A stretch of DNA of 17,339 bases from an uncultured Clostridia bacterium (GTDB taxonomy: Bacteria > Bacillota > Clostridia > Lachnospirales > Anaerotignaceae), in NCBI GenBank assembly GCA_937888765.1, contig CALASU010000291.1:1-17339 (forward strand). Reading direction: 5' to 3'. Position numbers and translations under genes: made by a program. The notes beneath the pieces are model-generated. The model saw only the letters and a program-made list of their open reading frames with translations. It did no database searches and was not told the origin of the DNA. Below, in pieces: positions 6,161 through 12,904 of this stretch; within the stretch, counting starts at the first letter, position 1; each line of letters opens with the position of its first letter.

Positions 6161-7366
6161 TTATTTAGCGGAGCTGTCGGAAGCAGACGCCAGCAGGGAA
6201 GGATGCTCGAAGCTGAAGATCAGCATATCATGGTTATATGCCAGAGATTTCAGTGCCAGTTCTTTCTGCAGGATGCCCATTCTTGCCTGTTCGACCATGA
6301 GCTTTGTCACATTCCCCGCCTGATACTGCACCTGGATTGCACGATAATCTGCCTGTGCTTTTTCCAGATCCGTTACTGCGGTCTGGTATGCTGTTTCCAG
6401 CTGCTGAATCTGCAGATGTGCATTCTTAATTGCAAGTTCCATGTCGCTTCTTGCATTTTTCAGCGCACGCATCGCCTGATCGTATGCCAGTTCATTTTTA
6501 TCCATCTCTGCGCCTGTTACATTTTCAGACATATAGTTTTTATTGAATTTCGCTGTTTCCAGATTCAGTTCCAGAAGCTTGATGCTCAGTTCATTCTGTG
6601 TTTTATCTGTAATGAACTGTTCCATAGTATGTGTCATCTGATAAGGTGCAAATGTGGTTTCATATACATATTCAAAACGAGTTTCCGCTTTTTCGCCCAT
6701 CAGGTCATTCAGCTTGATATATTTCTGCTCCAGAGAATTTTCCAGCTGTATAATGCTGTCCTTTGCCTGTGCCAGTGCAGTTTTCTGCTTTTCAAAGTTA
6801 TATTTGCTCATCATACCGAGCTTATATTTCAGCTCTGCCTGTTCCAGCTGTTTTTCCTGCATCTTCACATTTTCCTGTGCCAGTTTCAGATTATCCAGAT
6901 CGGTGTGGATAGAAGTGAAATAGGACTTGACTGCCATCTGCAGACCCAGTTCTGTCATCTGTCTGCCGATGCTGCTCTGCTGAATGCTTGTTTCTGTCTG
7001 GAATAATGCTGTATTGATCGCATGCAGGCCGGGATTGTTCCATTTCTGATATTTATAAGTAGGAACACTGGTAAAGCCGTCATCCCAGAAATCGCCCTTC
7101 ACTTCATATAAATAATCCACAGTTTCCTGAATTTCACGCAGATCAGGGCTGTTTTTTCTTGCCTTTACATAAGCATCTTCTTCTGTCAGCTTCTGCAGGG
7201 GCTTGGGTGCTTCTTCTTCCACTACGGGCTGAGGCTTTGCTGTCTGTACGCCCTGTGCCTCTGCAGAAAGGGCAACGGAATCAGCGGCAAAAACGGGTGT
7301 TGTACAAAGGGTCATTGCCATTGCCAGAGCCGCAATACCTTTTGTTTTATAAAAGAATGTTTTCAT
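6161..7366 (-). CDS. TolC-family secreted coiled-coil protein
   Basis: A 401-residue exported protein with a signal peptide (MKTFFYKTKGIAALAMAMTL, cleavage probably after PVFA near residue 28). The rest is mostly long amphipathic helices of the outer membrane efflux protein (TolC/OEP) type, for example QENVKMQEKQLEQAELKYKL and LQQLETAYQTAVTDLEKAQADYR-like helices, with the repeat-typical KLGMMSKYNFEKQKTALAQAK. It lacks an obvious lipobox or sortase motif. TolC homologues are known in monoderm Firmicutes, where their role is unclear; no ABC transporter or membrane-fusion gene is adjacent. AGGAG about 8 bases upstream supports the start. The stop lies only 14 bases from the antitoxin promoter of TA locus 1 and no own terminator is visible, so its mRNA may run through the antitoxin. 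Confidence 0.75.
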   Translation of the reverse strand: MKTFFYKTKGIAALAMAMTLCTTPVFAADSVALSAEAQGVQTAKPQPVVEEEAPKPLQKLTEEDAYVKARKNSPDLREIQETVDYLYEVKGDFWDDGFTSVPTYKYQKWNNPGLHAINTALFQTETSIQQSSIGRQMTELGLQMAVKSYFTSIHTDLDNLKLAQENVKMQEKQLEQAELKYKLGMMSKYNFEKQKTALAQAKDSIIQLENSLEQKYIKLNDLMGEKAETRFEYVYETTFAPYQMTHTMEQFITDKTQNELSIKLLELNLETAKFNKNYMSENVTGAEMDKNELAYDQAMRALKNARSDMELAIKNAHLQIQQLETAYQTAVTDLEKAQADYRAIQVQYQAGNVTKLMVEQARMGILQKELALKSLAYNHDMLIFSFEHPSLLASASDSSAK

Positions 7367-7412
7367 TCTATCTCCTCCGATTTGTCAAAAAAATGATTTT
7401 ACAATAAAACTA

Positions 7413-7441
7413 ATTATAGCACATCTGTCAGAAAAATGCAA
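7413..7441 (-). promoter_or_regulatory. Promoter of the TolC-family gene
   Basis: TTGCAT (7436-7441), 17 bases, TATAAT (7413-7418) on the minus strand, about 45 bases before the ATG. A good sigma-A match. Confidence 0.65.
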
Positions 7442-7489
7442 TGCCGCAGAGGGGCAGAAAGTACAGTATCTGTGATACCACAGCCAACC

Positions 7490-7518
7490 TTGTCAGAAAA
7501 TGTCTTTTCCTGTATAAT
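7490..7518 (+). promoter_or_regulatory. Toxin promoter of TA locus 2
   Basis: TTGTCA (7490-7495), 17 bases, TATAAT (7513-7518). A CCACC-GCAA-GGTGG hairpin follows near the expected transcript 5' end. Unlike loci 1 and 3 there is no hairpin over the -35. Confidence 0.75.
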
Positions 7519-7572
7519 AAAAAAGCCACCGCAAGGTGGTGTACATTCAGTCGAAAGGAGGTGACTCTTCAA

Positions 7573-7653
7573 ATGGCTGAATTAATCAATTTTATGAGCT
7601 CTGTTTTGGCTTCCGTTATTGCTTACTTTATCTGTAAGTGGATCGACCGCTAA
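7573..7653 (+). CDS. Small hydrophobic peptide, Fst-like toxin family, copy 2
   Basis: A 26-residue peptide that starts MAELINFMSSVLASVIAYF and ends ICKWIDR. It has one predicted membrane span and a charged C-terminal tail. AGGAGGTG lies ahead of the ATG, in the loop closed by AGTC/GACT. The family core SVLASV.AY..ICKW is shared with the copies at 5917, 7906 and 12739, while the first third differs. Type I toxins of the Fst/Ldr superfamily have this size and topology, and act at the membrane. The function is inferred from architecture: promoter, peptide, bidirectional terminator, convergent promoter. Confidence 0.8.
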   Translation: MAELINFMSSVLASVIAYFICKWIDR

Positions 7654-7672
7654 GACAGCCTGGGAATATACC

Positions 7673-7758
7673 TAGGGAAAAGCCCCCATGTGCTGCAACA
7701 CATGGGGGCTTTTTGTCGTCTGGAAATGAACCCTTCGACTGAATTAATCAACTTTCTT
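7673..7758 (-). ncRNA. Predicted antisense antitoxin RNA of TA locus 2
   Basis: Promoter TTGACA (7788-7793), 17 bases, TAATAT (7765-7770). Its 5' part contains the complement of CTGAATTAATCAA at 7739-7751, an exact 13-base repeat of toxin codons 2-6 (7577-7589). The RNA ends at the shared terminator, for about 85 nt. Confidence 0.75.
7678..7714. terminator. Bidirectional terminator of TA locus 2
   Basis: A 15-bp perfect stem (AAAAGCCCCCATGTG, 7678-7692, with 7699-7713), loop CTGCAA, with a T-tract on both strands. Confidence 0.88.
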
Positions 7759-7796
7759 ATTTATATATTACACCATCCACAGTTTTATGTCAAGCC

Positions 7797-7852
7797 AAAG
7801 CCCCCGCCAAGCGGGGGCTTTATTAGACAGGGGGCGGTTTTTGTTATATAAT
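7797..7852 (+). promoter_or_regulatory. Toxin promoter of TA locus 3 with upstream hairpin
   Basis: TAGACA (7824-7829), 17 bases, TATAAT (7847-7852). Directly upstream is an 11-bp GC-rich hairpin (7797-7807/7811-7821, AAAGCCCCCGC, loop CAA). The same hairpin-plus-TAGACA design recurs at 12069-12124 and 12631-12685. Confidence 0.75.
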
Positions 7853-7905
7853 GGGAGTACCACCCTTCGGGGTGGGCATAGATTCACCCGAAAGGAGGTG
7901 AGATC

Positions 7906-7986
7906 ATGCAGGAAATTTTTAACTACATAGTGTCTGTATTAGCATCTGTCACAGCATATTACATTTGCAAGTGGTTAGATCGCTAA
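7906..7986 (+). CDS. Small hydrophobic peptide, Fst-like toxin family, copy 3
   Basis: A 26-residue peptide (MQEIFNYIVSVLASVTAYYI, then CKWLDR), the most typical family member. AGGAGGTG lies 5-10 bases ahead and is partly tucked into a CACC/GGTG hairpin; a CACCC-TTCG-GGGTG hairpin (7861-7874) sits nearer the 5' end of the transcript. One membrane span plus a charged tail suggests a pore-forming or membrane-acting toxin held down by antisense RNA. It converges on surface protein gene 1, whose end is 271 bases away. Function is inferred, not shown by homology alone. Confidence 0.82.
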   Translation: MQEIFNYIVSVLASVTAYYICKWLDR

Positions 7987-8008
7987 GGACAGCCAGGTGT
8001 GACTCCTG

Positions 8009-8104
8009 GAAAAAACCCCCCGTGTTGCAGCACGGGGGGTTCTCTTTACCCAAAAAGGGTAAAATCATGCATTTCATCTTTAACTACATAGCTCTCTAGC
8101 TATT
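8009..8104 (-). ncRNA. Predicted antisense antitoxin RNA of TA locus 3
   Basis: Promoter TTGACA (8134-8139), 17 bases, TAATAT (8111-8116). The RNA would contain complements of two repeats of the toxin start region: TTTAACTACATAG (8079-8091, copy of 7918-7930) and ATCATGCA (8064-8071, copy of 7903-7910, which includes the start codon). Confidence 0.75.
8014..8046. terminator. Bidirectional terminator of TA locus 3
   Basis: An 11-bp stem (AACCCCCCGTG, 8014-8024, with 8031-8041) and loop TTGCAG. It has a moderate T-run on plus and TTTTT on minus. A CCAGG/CCTGG hairpin precedes it, as in locus 1. Confidence 0.82.
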
Positions 8105-8142
8105 ACTATCATATTACACCATCCACAGATTTATGTCAAGCA

Positions 8143-8170
8143 AAAGCCCCCTGCATCCGCAGGGGGCTTT
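8143..8170. terminator. GC-rich hairpin between antitoxin promoter 3 and surface gene 1
   Basis: A 12-bp perfect stem (AAAGCCCCCTGC, loop ATCC). It lies between the surface-gene terminator and the antitoxin promoter, with a TTTT tract on minus, and may serve as a back-up stop for the highly transcribed surface gene. Confidence 0.6.
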
Positions 8171-8175
8171 CTGTA

Positions 8176-8206
8176 TAAAAAAGGAACCCTCTTTCGAGGG
8201 TCCCTC
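8176..8206 (-). terminator. Terminator of surface protein gene 1
   Basis: On the minus strand GGGACCCTC-GAAA-GAGGGTTCC is followed by TTTTTT. It lies about 50 bases past the stop codon. Confidence 0.85.
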
Positions 8207-8257
8207 TATGGTTGTCGCTATTCAGTTAGACCGAATATCAGAGTTATTTACTGAAAA

Positions 8258-11200
8258 TTATTCAGCAACAACGCCGCCGTTCAGTGTAGCTGTTTTTGTA
8301 GCTGCATCCCATGTGATATCTGTTACGCCCAGAGCTGTAGCCAGATCTCTCATAGGCAGGAATGTTCTGCCGTCTACGATTTCAACTGCTGCGGAAGCAG
8401 GGATTACGGAACCGTTTACGTTTACTGTTTTCTGACCGGCTACCATTGTGATGATTCTCTGACCGTACAGGATTGTTACAGTCTTTGTTTCACCGTTCCA
8501 GATTACGTTGTTGTTGTTGATACCCAGTGCTGTTGCAACTGCTCTTACGGGCAGCATTGTGTAACCAGCTGCGGATACGTATGCGGGAACGTCCAGAGCT
8601 ACCTGGTTTTCACCAGCTACGATGTAGGATTCGCCAACGGGAACTACAACTTTTGTTGTGAAGGAAGCGTCATCCTGTTCTCTACCTGCTGTTACTACGT
8701 TTACGAATGCTTCTTTCACAACTTCGGAGAAGTCAGCGATATCGTCGATGATACAGTCGTTGTTCTTATCGGAGCAATCGCCGTCGCAACCGTCTGCATC
8801 ACAGTCGGGAGCGAACAGTTTTTCTACCTGGTAAGCACCAAATACTGTGGAACCAGCTGTCAGGTCATAAGCACCTGCGGGGATATTTCTCTGCATGAAC
8901 AGGCTCATGTTGGAGATTGTGATTGTAGCAGCTTCATCGGATTCTTCATCTACTGCGAAGCCCAGAGATGCAACGTCGTCGCCATCCCAGTTAGGTCTGT
9001 CTTCGCCTGTGAAGTCATCGATTTCCATACCGCCTGTTACTTCGAATGTAGCGTCATCTTCGAATTCGATGTAGTCGTCTTTGTCAACTGCTACCCAGAA
9101 TTCGGAACCTTCTTCCCACAGACCAGCAGCTGTTTCAGTTACTTTAATTTCTGTAGGGATTTCTGTGTAACGGTAGTCGATCTTCATGTCGTTCTGTTCA
9201 GCTTCTACAACTGCGATAGGCATGAATGTAGCTACTGTTACTTCCTGTTCGTCTACCAGGTCGCCTGTCAGTTTCAGTGTAACATCACCAACGAATGTAG
9301 GATCAGCAACCAGTTCCAGTTCGAAGCTCATTGTTGCGCAATCATCTTCCAGATCGTTGTTTACGTCATCGAATACACGTTTTTCGAATTCGAAACCTTT
9401 GTGGTCACCATCCTGGTAAGCATTGTAGAATGCTGCTTTTACGTCAGCTGTACCCTGAGCGTCGTTGTTTTTCAGCAGACCTTCTGTTTCTGTTACGTTA
9501 ACGTCTGTTACGTATACGCCATCAGGCAGTTCCAGGTTGAAGCCTTTTCTCATGGACCAAGCGCCGGGGAAGGATTCTTCGATTGTTACTTCCAGAGACA
9601 GGTGGTCGGAGTCATCTGTGATACCGTAGTTATCTACGTTTGTACCGGAGTAGATTACGGGGATGTCTTCGTCTTCATCAACGGACATCATTACTGTGTA
9701 ATCAACTACTTCCATAACTTCTACTTTAGCTGTAGCAGCGAAAGCACCTTTGATGCCTTTTGTTTCTTTTGCTTTTACTGTCAGTGTAGCAACTGCGCCG
9801 GATTTAGCTTTTGTTGCTTCGATTGTCATATCATCAGCTTTGATTGTGATTTCATCAACTGCTTTTGTAACTTCGATAGTTGCTTCATCGTCGTCAACTT
9901 CAACTACTTTGTAAGCATCGCCATCTGCCAGAGCATCGAATTCAAAACCGTTGGACAGTTTCAGTTCGATTTCCTGACCTACTGCGAAGTCACCAACTAC
10001 GGATTCGATCTTCAGATCTTTTTCCAGTTCTTCTTTTTCTTCTTCAGCTACTTTAGCCAGTTTCTTAACTGTAGCTGTGATGCCGTAGTCTTCTACTGCA
10101 ACGTATACCAGGTCAGCAACATCCAGGTTCAGGTCGTCGGATTCAACGTCCAGTGTAGCCTGTTTGCCGATGGATGTTTTGTCCATGATTGTTTCCAGGT
10201 CAACGTAGATTACATCGCCTTCGTGCAGTTCGCCTTTGATACCGAATGTGAATTCGTCAATGCTCTTTGTGGATTTTGCTTTGGAGATACCTTCAACAGG
10301 AACGATTTCAAACAGGTCTTCGCTTGTTACGGAAGAACCGTTAGCAGCTACATCTTTTGCATCCTGCAGAGCATTCCATGCATCTTCATAGTCATCTTTT
10401 GCATCTTTAACAGCTTTTGCTGCATTGTCATATGCTGTTTTCAGAGCTGCTACTGAGCTGTCATTTGCTACTGCATTGTCGTATACTGTTTTTGCAGCTG
10501 CTTCTGCATTTTCTGCTGTTGTTACAGCAGCTTCCAGTGTAGCCAGATCTGTATTCAGATCTTCTACAGCTTTTACTGCATCATCATATGCTGTTTTGGG
10601 AGCTGTTGCAACTGGTACAGTGTTACCTGTGTCATCAATGATTGTAAAACCATCGGAGTCACCAGGATCTTCGATTACTTTCTGACCGCCTTCCCAGTCA
10701 ACTTTTGCATTGATCATCAGGACTTCTTTGTCGATCATAGTCTGTTTCAGAGGTTTTGTTGTAGCATCCTGATCATTCTGAGTTGTTGCATAGCTAGCTT
10801 CATATGCATCTTTTGCTGTTTTCCAAGCTGCTGCTGCTGTCTGGTATGCCTGTTCTTTTGCATCAGATGCTGCTTTTGTAGATGTAACAGTAGCTGTTGC
10901 TGTTGCGATTGCACCTTTCTGTGCTGCTACTGCATCTTCAGCTGCTTCTGTTGCAGCTACTGCATCATCATAAGCTGTTTTTGCTGCTGCTGTTGCAGGG
11001 TCAGTGGGTGTAGCATTGTCGTATGCTGTTTTTGCATTCTTTTCAGCCAGTGTCAGAGCACCTGTGTCAGCCCATGTCATATTTTCGGGAGCATCGATGT
11101 TACCAGTTGTCCAAGCACCACCGTCAATTGCTGTTGCAGCGTTTACTGCTTTAGTTTCCAGAGTAGATACGTTCTGAGCTGTGTTAGCCAGGTCGTTTTC

Positions 11201-11530
11201 AATCTGGTTTTCAGCGGATCTGTCCAGACGAACGCCGATGTTTGCTGTAGAGAAGCCAGGTGCCAGATCAGCGTTATCCAGAGCTACTGTGATTTCTGCA
11301 TAGTAGTCTTCTGTTGCTGTGTTTTTGTAGTTTGTGTCTGTGATTTTGATCTGCAGTTCGGGTACGGAATCTGCGCCGCCTGTAACTACACCATCAAAAT
11401 CTTCTGTCATTTTCCATGCATCAACGATTTTTGCTGTTGCTTCAACTTCGCCAATACCAGCAAATGCTGTTGCAGGAACCATGCTTGTTGTCATAGCGGC
11501 TACCATAGCCATGGAGACAAATTTTTTCAT
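8258..11530 (-). CDS. Secreted surface protein 1 with copper amine oxidase-N-like C-terminal domain
   Basis: A 1,090-residue acidic exported protein. Signal peptide MKKFVSMAMVAAMTTSMVPA (cleavage near AFA, residue 24); an N-terminal beta-rich domain to about residue 105; an alanine-rich coiled coil of AYDNAVA-type repeats, about 110-395; a long beta-rich, Val/Asp/Glu-rich region, 400-900; a Cys/Asp-rich insert near 905-920 (DCDADGCDGDCSDKNNDC); and a C-terminal domain from about 968 (YTMLPVRAVATALG, VIWNGETKTVTI, GRTFLPMRDLATALG, ITWDAATKTATL) typical of the copper amine oxidase N-terminal family, often used for wall attachment. No SLH or LPXTG is seen. AGGAGG sits 10 bases before the MKK codon and only 1 base from the upstream MRP codon, so MKK is preferred. 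Codon use is narrow, suggesting very high expression. Paralogue of the gene at 13024. Probably an S-layer or cell-surface protein. Confidence 0.8.
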   Translation of the reverse strand: MKKFVSMAMVAAMTTSMVPATAFAGIGEVEATAKIVDAWKMTEDFDGVVTGGADSVPELQIKITDTNYKNTATEDYYAEITVALDNADLAPGFSTANIGVRLDRSAENQIENDLANTAQNVSTLETKAVNAATAIDGGAWTTGNIDAPENMTWADTGALTLAEKNAKTAYDNATPTDPATAAAKTAYDDAVAATEAAEDAVAAQKGAIATATATVTSTKAASDAKEQAYQTAAAAWKTAKDAYEASYATTQNDQDATTKPLKQTMIDKEVLMINAKVDWEGGQKVIEDPGDSDGFTIIDDTGNTVPVATAPKTAYDDAVKAVEDLNTDLATLEAAVTTAENAEAAAKTVYDNAVANDSSVAALKTAYDNAAKAVKDAKDDYEDAWNALQDAKDVAANGSSVTSEDLFEIVPVEGISKAKSTKSIDEFTFGIKGELHEGDVIYVDLETIMDKTSIGKQATLDVESDDLNLDVADLVYVAVEDYGITATVKKLAKVAEEEKEELEKDLKIESVVGDFAVGQEIELKLSNGFEFDALADGDAYKVVEVDDDEATIEVTKAVDEITIKADDMTIEATKAKSGAVATLTVKAKETKGIKGAFAATAKVEVMEVVDYTVMMSVDEDEDIPVIYSGTNVDNYGITDDSDHLSLEVTIEESFPGAWSMRKGFNLELPDGVYVTDVNVTETEGLLKNNDAQGTADVKAAFYNAYQDGDHKGFEFEKRVFDDVNNDLEDDCATMSFELELVADPTFVGDVTLKLTGDLVDEQEVTVATFMPIAVVEAEQNDMKIDYRYTEIPTEIKVTETAAGLWEEGSEFWVAVDKDDYIEFEDDATFEVTGGMEIDDFTGEDRPNWDGDDVASLGFAVDEESDEAATITISNMSLFMQRNIPAGAYDLTAGSTVFGAYQVEKLFAPDCDADGCDGDCSDKNNDCIIDDIADFSEVVKEAFVNVVTAGREQDDASFTTKVVVPVGESYIVAGENQVALDVPAYVSAAGYTMLPVRAVATALGINNNNVIWNGETKTVTILYGQRIITMVAGQKTVNVNGSVIPASAAVEIVDGRTFLPMRDLATALGVTDITWDAATKTATLNGGVVAE

Positions 11531-12060
11531 GGGTCTCATTCCTCCTAATTTTTAATAGTATGTTTTCGTTGTTTTCGTTGTATTTCGTCGCATAATTATA
11601 AAACGAATTGCAGCGTTACCTATGCGTCTTCGCCGCCGCTCGCCGATGCGCCGTCGTTGTTGTCCGCCGTTCGTGCCGTCCTTCTTACACCCAAACAAAA
11701 GACATCTGGCCTTCCCATTGGCAACCCCGCCGCCGCCCCGGAGGGCTTTGGTAAAGTTGCACAGAACAACTTTGCATTTGCAGTATATCCGACAAGAGAA
11801 AATCGTGCAATATTTTCGGTTTCTTTGTAATTTAACTGTAACATTGGCGAAATGTGACGGAAACATCGGCATATTTGCGTATTGTGATGTTTTTATACAT
11901 CACTTTTTGTGAAAATCGACTTCACGCATTGATTTTTCTGCTTTGTGCAATATTACCATACTTTGCGGAACGAAAAGAGGAAATGAGAATTTCACGGAAT
12001 GAAAAGAGGTTCTTATGTATACAAAATACATTATCCGTAATCTTTGTAACAATGACAGAC
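11531..12060 (-). promoter_or_regulatory. Long upstream region of surface gene 1
   Basis: No gene is seen here. A candidate promoter is TTGCAC (11805-11810), 17 bases, TATACT (11782-11787), giving a leader of about 245 bases. At 11585-11607 TTCGT and ACGAA flank the AT-rich CATAATTATA; the same palindrome occurs before surface gene 2. A GTGATG/CATCAC hairpin lies near 11884-11903. Further up, two copies of CGGAANGAAAAGAGG lie 30 bases apart (about 11966 and 11996), and ATGTAT/ATACAT flank five bases near 12015-12031. Confidence 0.5.
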
Positions 12061-12068
12061 ATAAAAAA

Positions 12069-12124
12069 AGCCCCCCGCCTGTGGCGGGGGGCTAATAGAC
12101 AAACCTTGGTTTTTGTCATATAAT
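12069..12124 (+). promoter_or_regulatory. Promoter of Hol_Tox locus A with upstream hairpin
   Basis: TAGACA (12096-12101), 17 bases, TATAAT (12119-12124). It is preceded by an 11-bp hairpin (AGCCCCCCGCC, 12069-12079/12083-12093) which on minus runs into seven T and can stop leftward transcripts before the surface gene upstream region. Confidence 0.78.
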
Positions 12125-12188
12125 ACTATCAAAGGTAACCGTGCTAGGCGGCAAACCTCCCTTGTAGTTAAGGAGGGAGGTGATCTCT

Positions 12189-12275
12189 ATGATGAGTACT
12201 TATGAAGCGATATCTTTAATGATTTCATTTAGCATCTTAGTAGTATCAATCCTGAATCTCAGGACAAAAAAATAA
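12189..12275 (+). CDS. Putative holin-like small toxin (Hol_Tox type), copy A
   Basis: A 28-residue peptide starting MMSTYEAISLMISFSILVVS and ending NLRTKK. It matches the widespread Firmicutes family of putative holin-like toxins (MSTYEA.SLMI.FG..IV pattern): one membrane span and a basic tail. Two ATG codons are adjacent; the second matches copy B. The ribosome binding site GGAGGGAGGTG is paired by CCTCCCTT (12156-12163 with 12170-12177), so translation is probably blocked until the leader opens. The last codons (AAA AAA TAA) form the T-tract and stem of the convergent antisense terminator. Homologues are type I toxins or candidates, acting at the membrane. It is transcribed divergently from surface gene 1. 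Confidence 0.85.
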   Translation: MMSTYEAISLMISFSILVVSILNLRTKK

Positions 12276-12377
12276 GCCCCCAGACTGATCTTTGGCGAGA
12301 TTTTTAGGTTGGCGGCTTATTCAAACAACTTATAAATTTTACAAGGGACAGCCGCTCTGCGGCGGTTGCCTTTACTT
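12264..12377 (-). ncRNA. Predicted antisense antitoxin RNA of Hol_Tox locus A
   Basis: Promoter TTTACA (12407-12412), 17 bases, TATAAT (12384-12389). It ends at a stem AATAAGCC (12271-12278) with GGCTTATT (12314-12321), followed on minus by seven T. The 3' overlap covers the toxin's last codons. A GCCGC/GCGGC hairpin near its 5' end exposes CCGCC-type bases that could kiss the GGCGG of the toxin leader (12148-12152 region). Confidence 0.7.
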
Positions 12378-12410
12378 AACTTTATTATAACAGCAGTCTA
12401 TAAATTTGTA

Positions 12411-12482
12411 AACCCCATGTGTTCGCCGCACATGGGGTTTTTGCTGTTCGAGGTGAACCCTTAAGCGAAGTATTCAATTTCT
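12411..12482 (-). pseudogene. Orphan antitoxin fragment, near-copy of locus 4 antitoxin
   Basis: The terminator hairpin AACCCCATGTG (12411-12421, with 12429-12439) is followed by a 30-base segment (12453-12482) identical to 12871-12900 of TA locus 4, including the CGAAGTATTCAATTTC repeat that targets that toxin. It has no toxin gene, and the promoter expected to its right is missing. Confidence 0.65.
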
Positions 12483-12507
12483 GATACAGTTTCGGGCTGT
12501 GACCCGA

Positions 12508-12591
12508 AAAAAAGCCCCCATGTGCTGGGAACACATGGGGGCTTTTGCCGTCCGTAAGTGAAACTTCCGGCACTTCTTGTTGATTTTGCTT
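12508..12591 (-). ncRNA. Predicted orphan antitoxin RNA without a toxin
   Basis: A complete antitoxin half: promoter TTGACA (12621-12626), 17 bases, TAATAT (12598-12603), and a 15-bp terminator AAAAGCCCCCATGTG (12510-12524, with 12532-12546). No peptide gene lies to its left; a TTTCGGG/CCCGAAA hairpin does (12491-12510). Its specificity segment around CTTCTTGTTGATTTTGCTTA (12573-12592) matches none of the four toxins here. Confidence 0.65.
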
Positions 12592-12630
12592 ACTATTATA
12601 TTACACCCTTCCCCGCTTTATGTCAAGCCG

Positions 12631-12685
12631 AAGCCCCCGCCAAGCGGCGGCTTAAATAGACAAGGGGCGGTTTTTGTTATATAAT
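12631..12685 (+). promoter_or_regulatory. Toxin promoter of TA locus 4 with upstream hairpin
   Basis: TAGACA (12657-12662), 17 bases, TATAAT (12680-12685). The 15 bases before the -10 match locus 3 exactly. The upstream hairpin (12631-12653) has one mismatch compared with locus 3. Confidence 0.75.
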
Positions 12686-12738
12686 GGAAGTACCGTCGAA
12701 AGGCGGTGTTACATCTTCGCTGAAAGGAGGTGAGCCTC

Positions 12739-12819
12739 TTGATCGAAGTTTTCAATTTCATTACCGCTGTTTTAGCATCCGTAATCGCCCATTACATCTG
12801 CAAATGGCTGGATCGCTAA
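12739..12819 (+). CDS. Small hydrophobic peptide, Fst-like toxin family, copy 4 (TTG start)
   Basis: A 26-residue peptide (M)IEVFNFITAVLASVIAHYI, then CKWLDR. No ATG is available; a TTG at 12739-12741 lies 8 bases after AGGAGG and aligns with the ATG of the other copies. The pattern of conserved core and divergent start matches its relatives. A weak start codon would lower toxin output. It lies between the orphan antitoxins and the end of surface gene 2. Toxin function is inferred from family and locus layout. Confidence 0.78.
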   Translation: MIEVFNFITAVLASVIAHYICKWLDR

Positions 12820-12822
12820 AAT

Positions 12823-12904
12823 AAGAGAAAACCCCATGTGCTGCAACACATGGGGTTTTTGCCGTCAGGGGTGAACCCTTAAGCGAAGTATTCAATTTCT
12901 ATTT
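12823..12904 (-). ncRNA. Predicted antisense antitoxin RNA of TA locus 4
   Basis: Promoter TTGACA (12934-12939), 17 bases, TAATAT (12911-12916). It carries the complement of CGAAGTATTCAATTTC (12884-12899), which repeats toxin codons 2-7 (12744-12759) with 15 of 16 bases identical. Confidence 0.75.
12828..12861. terminator. Bidirectional terminator of TA locus 4
   Basis: A 13-bp perfect stem (AAAACCCCATGTG, 12828-12840, with 12847-12859) and loop CTGCAA, with a T-tract on plus and a shorter one on minus. Confidence 0.85.

Larger units (their letters stand above)
7797..12412. repeat. Tandem duplication, unit 1
   Basis: Holds TA locus 3, surface protein 1 (minus), its upstream region and Hol_Tox locus A. 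The same order and orientation recurs in unit 2 (12627-17306). The peptide genes lie 4,833 bases apart and the Hol_Tox genes 4,900 bases apart. Confidence 0.75.

Noticed and set aside
6161..7366. Evidence that the organism has an outer membrane
   Set aside because: TolC-like proteins occur in monoderm Firmicutes, and nothing else here points to an outer membrane.
7678..8170. Repeated GC-rich hairpins as a CRISPR array
   Set aside because: The hairpins differ in sequence, spacing is irregular and each sits at a transcript end; no cas genes are present.
9401..10456. A 351-codon plus-strand open frame opposite surface gene 1
   Set aside because: Same codon-bias shadow, with the same Phe/Cys-rich composition and no start signals.
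8258..11530. A copper amine oxidase enzyme
   Set aside because: Only the small N-terminal-type domain is present, at the C-terminus; no catalytic domain can be seen.
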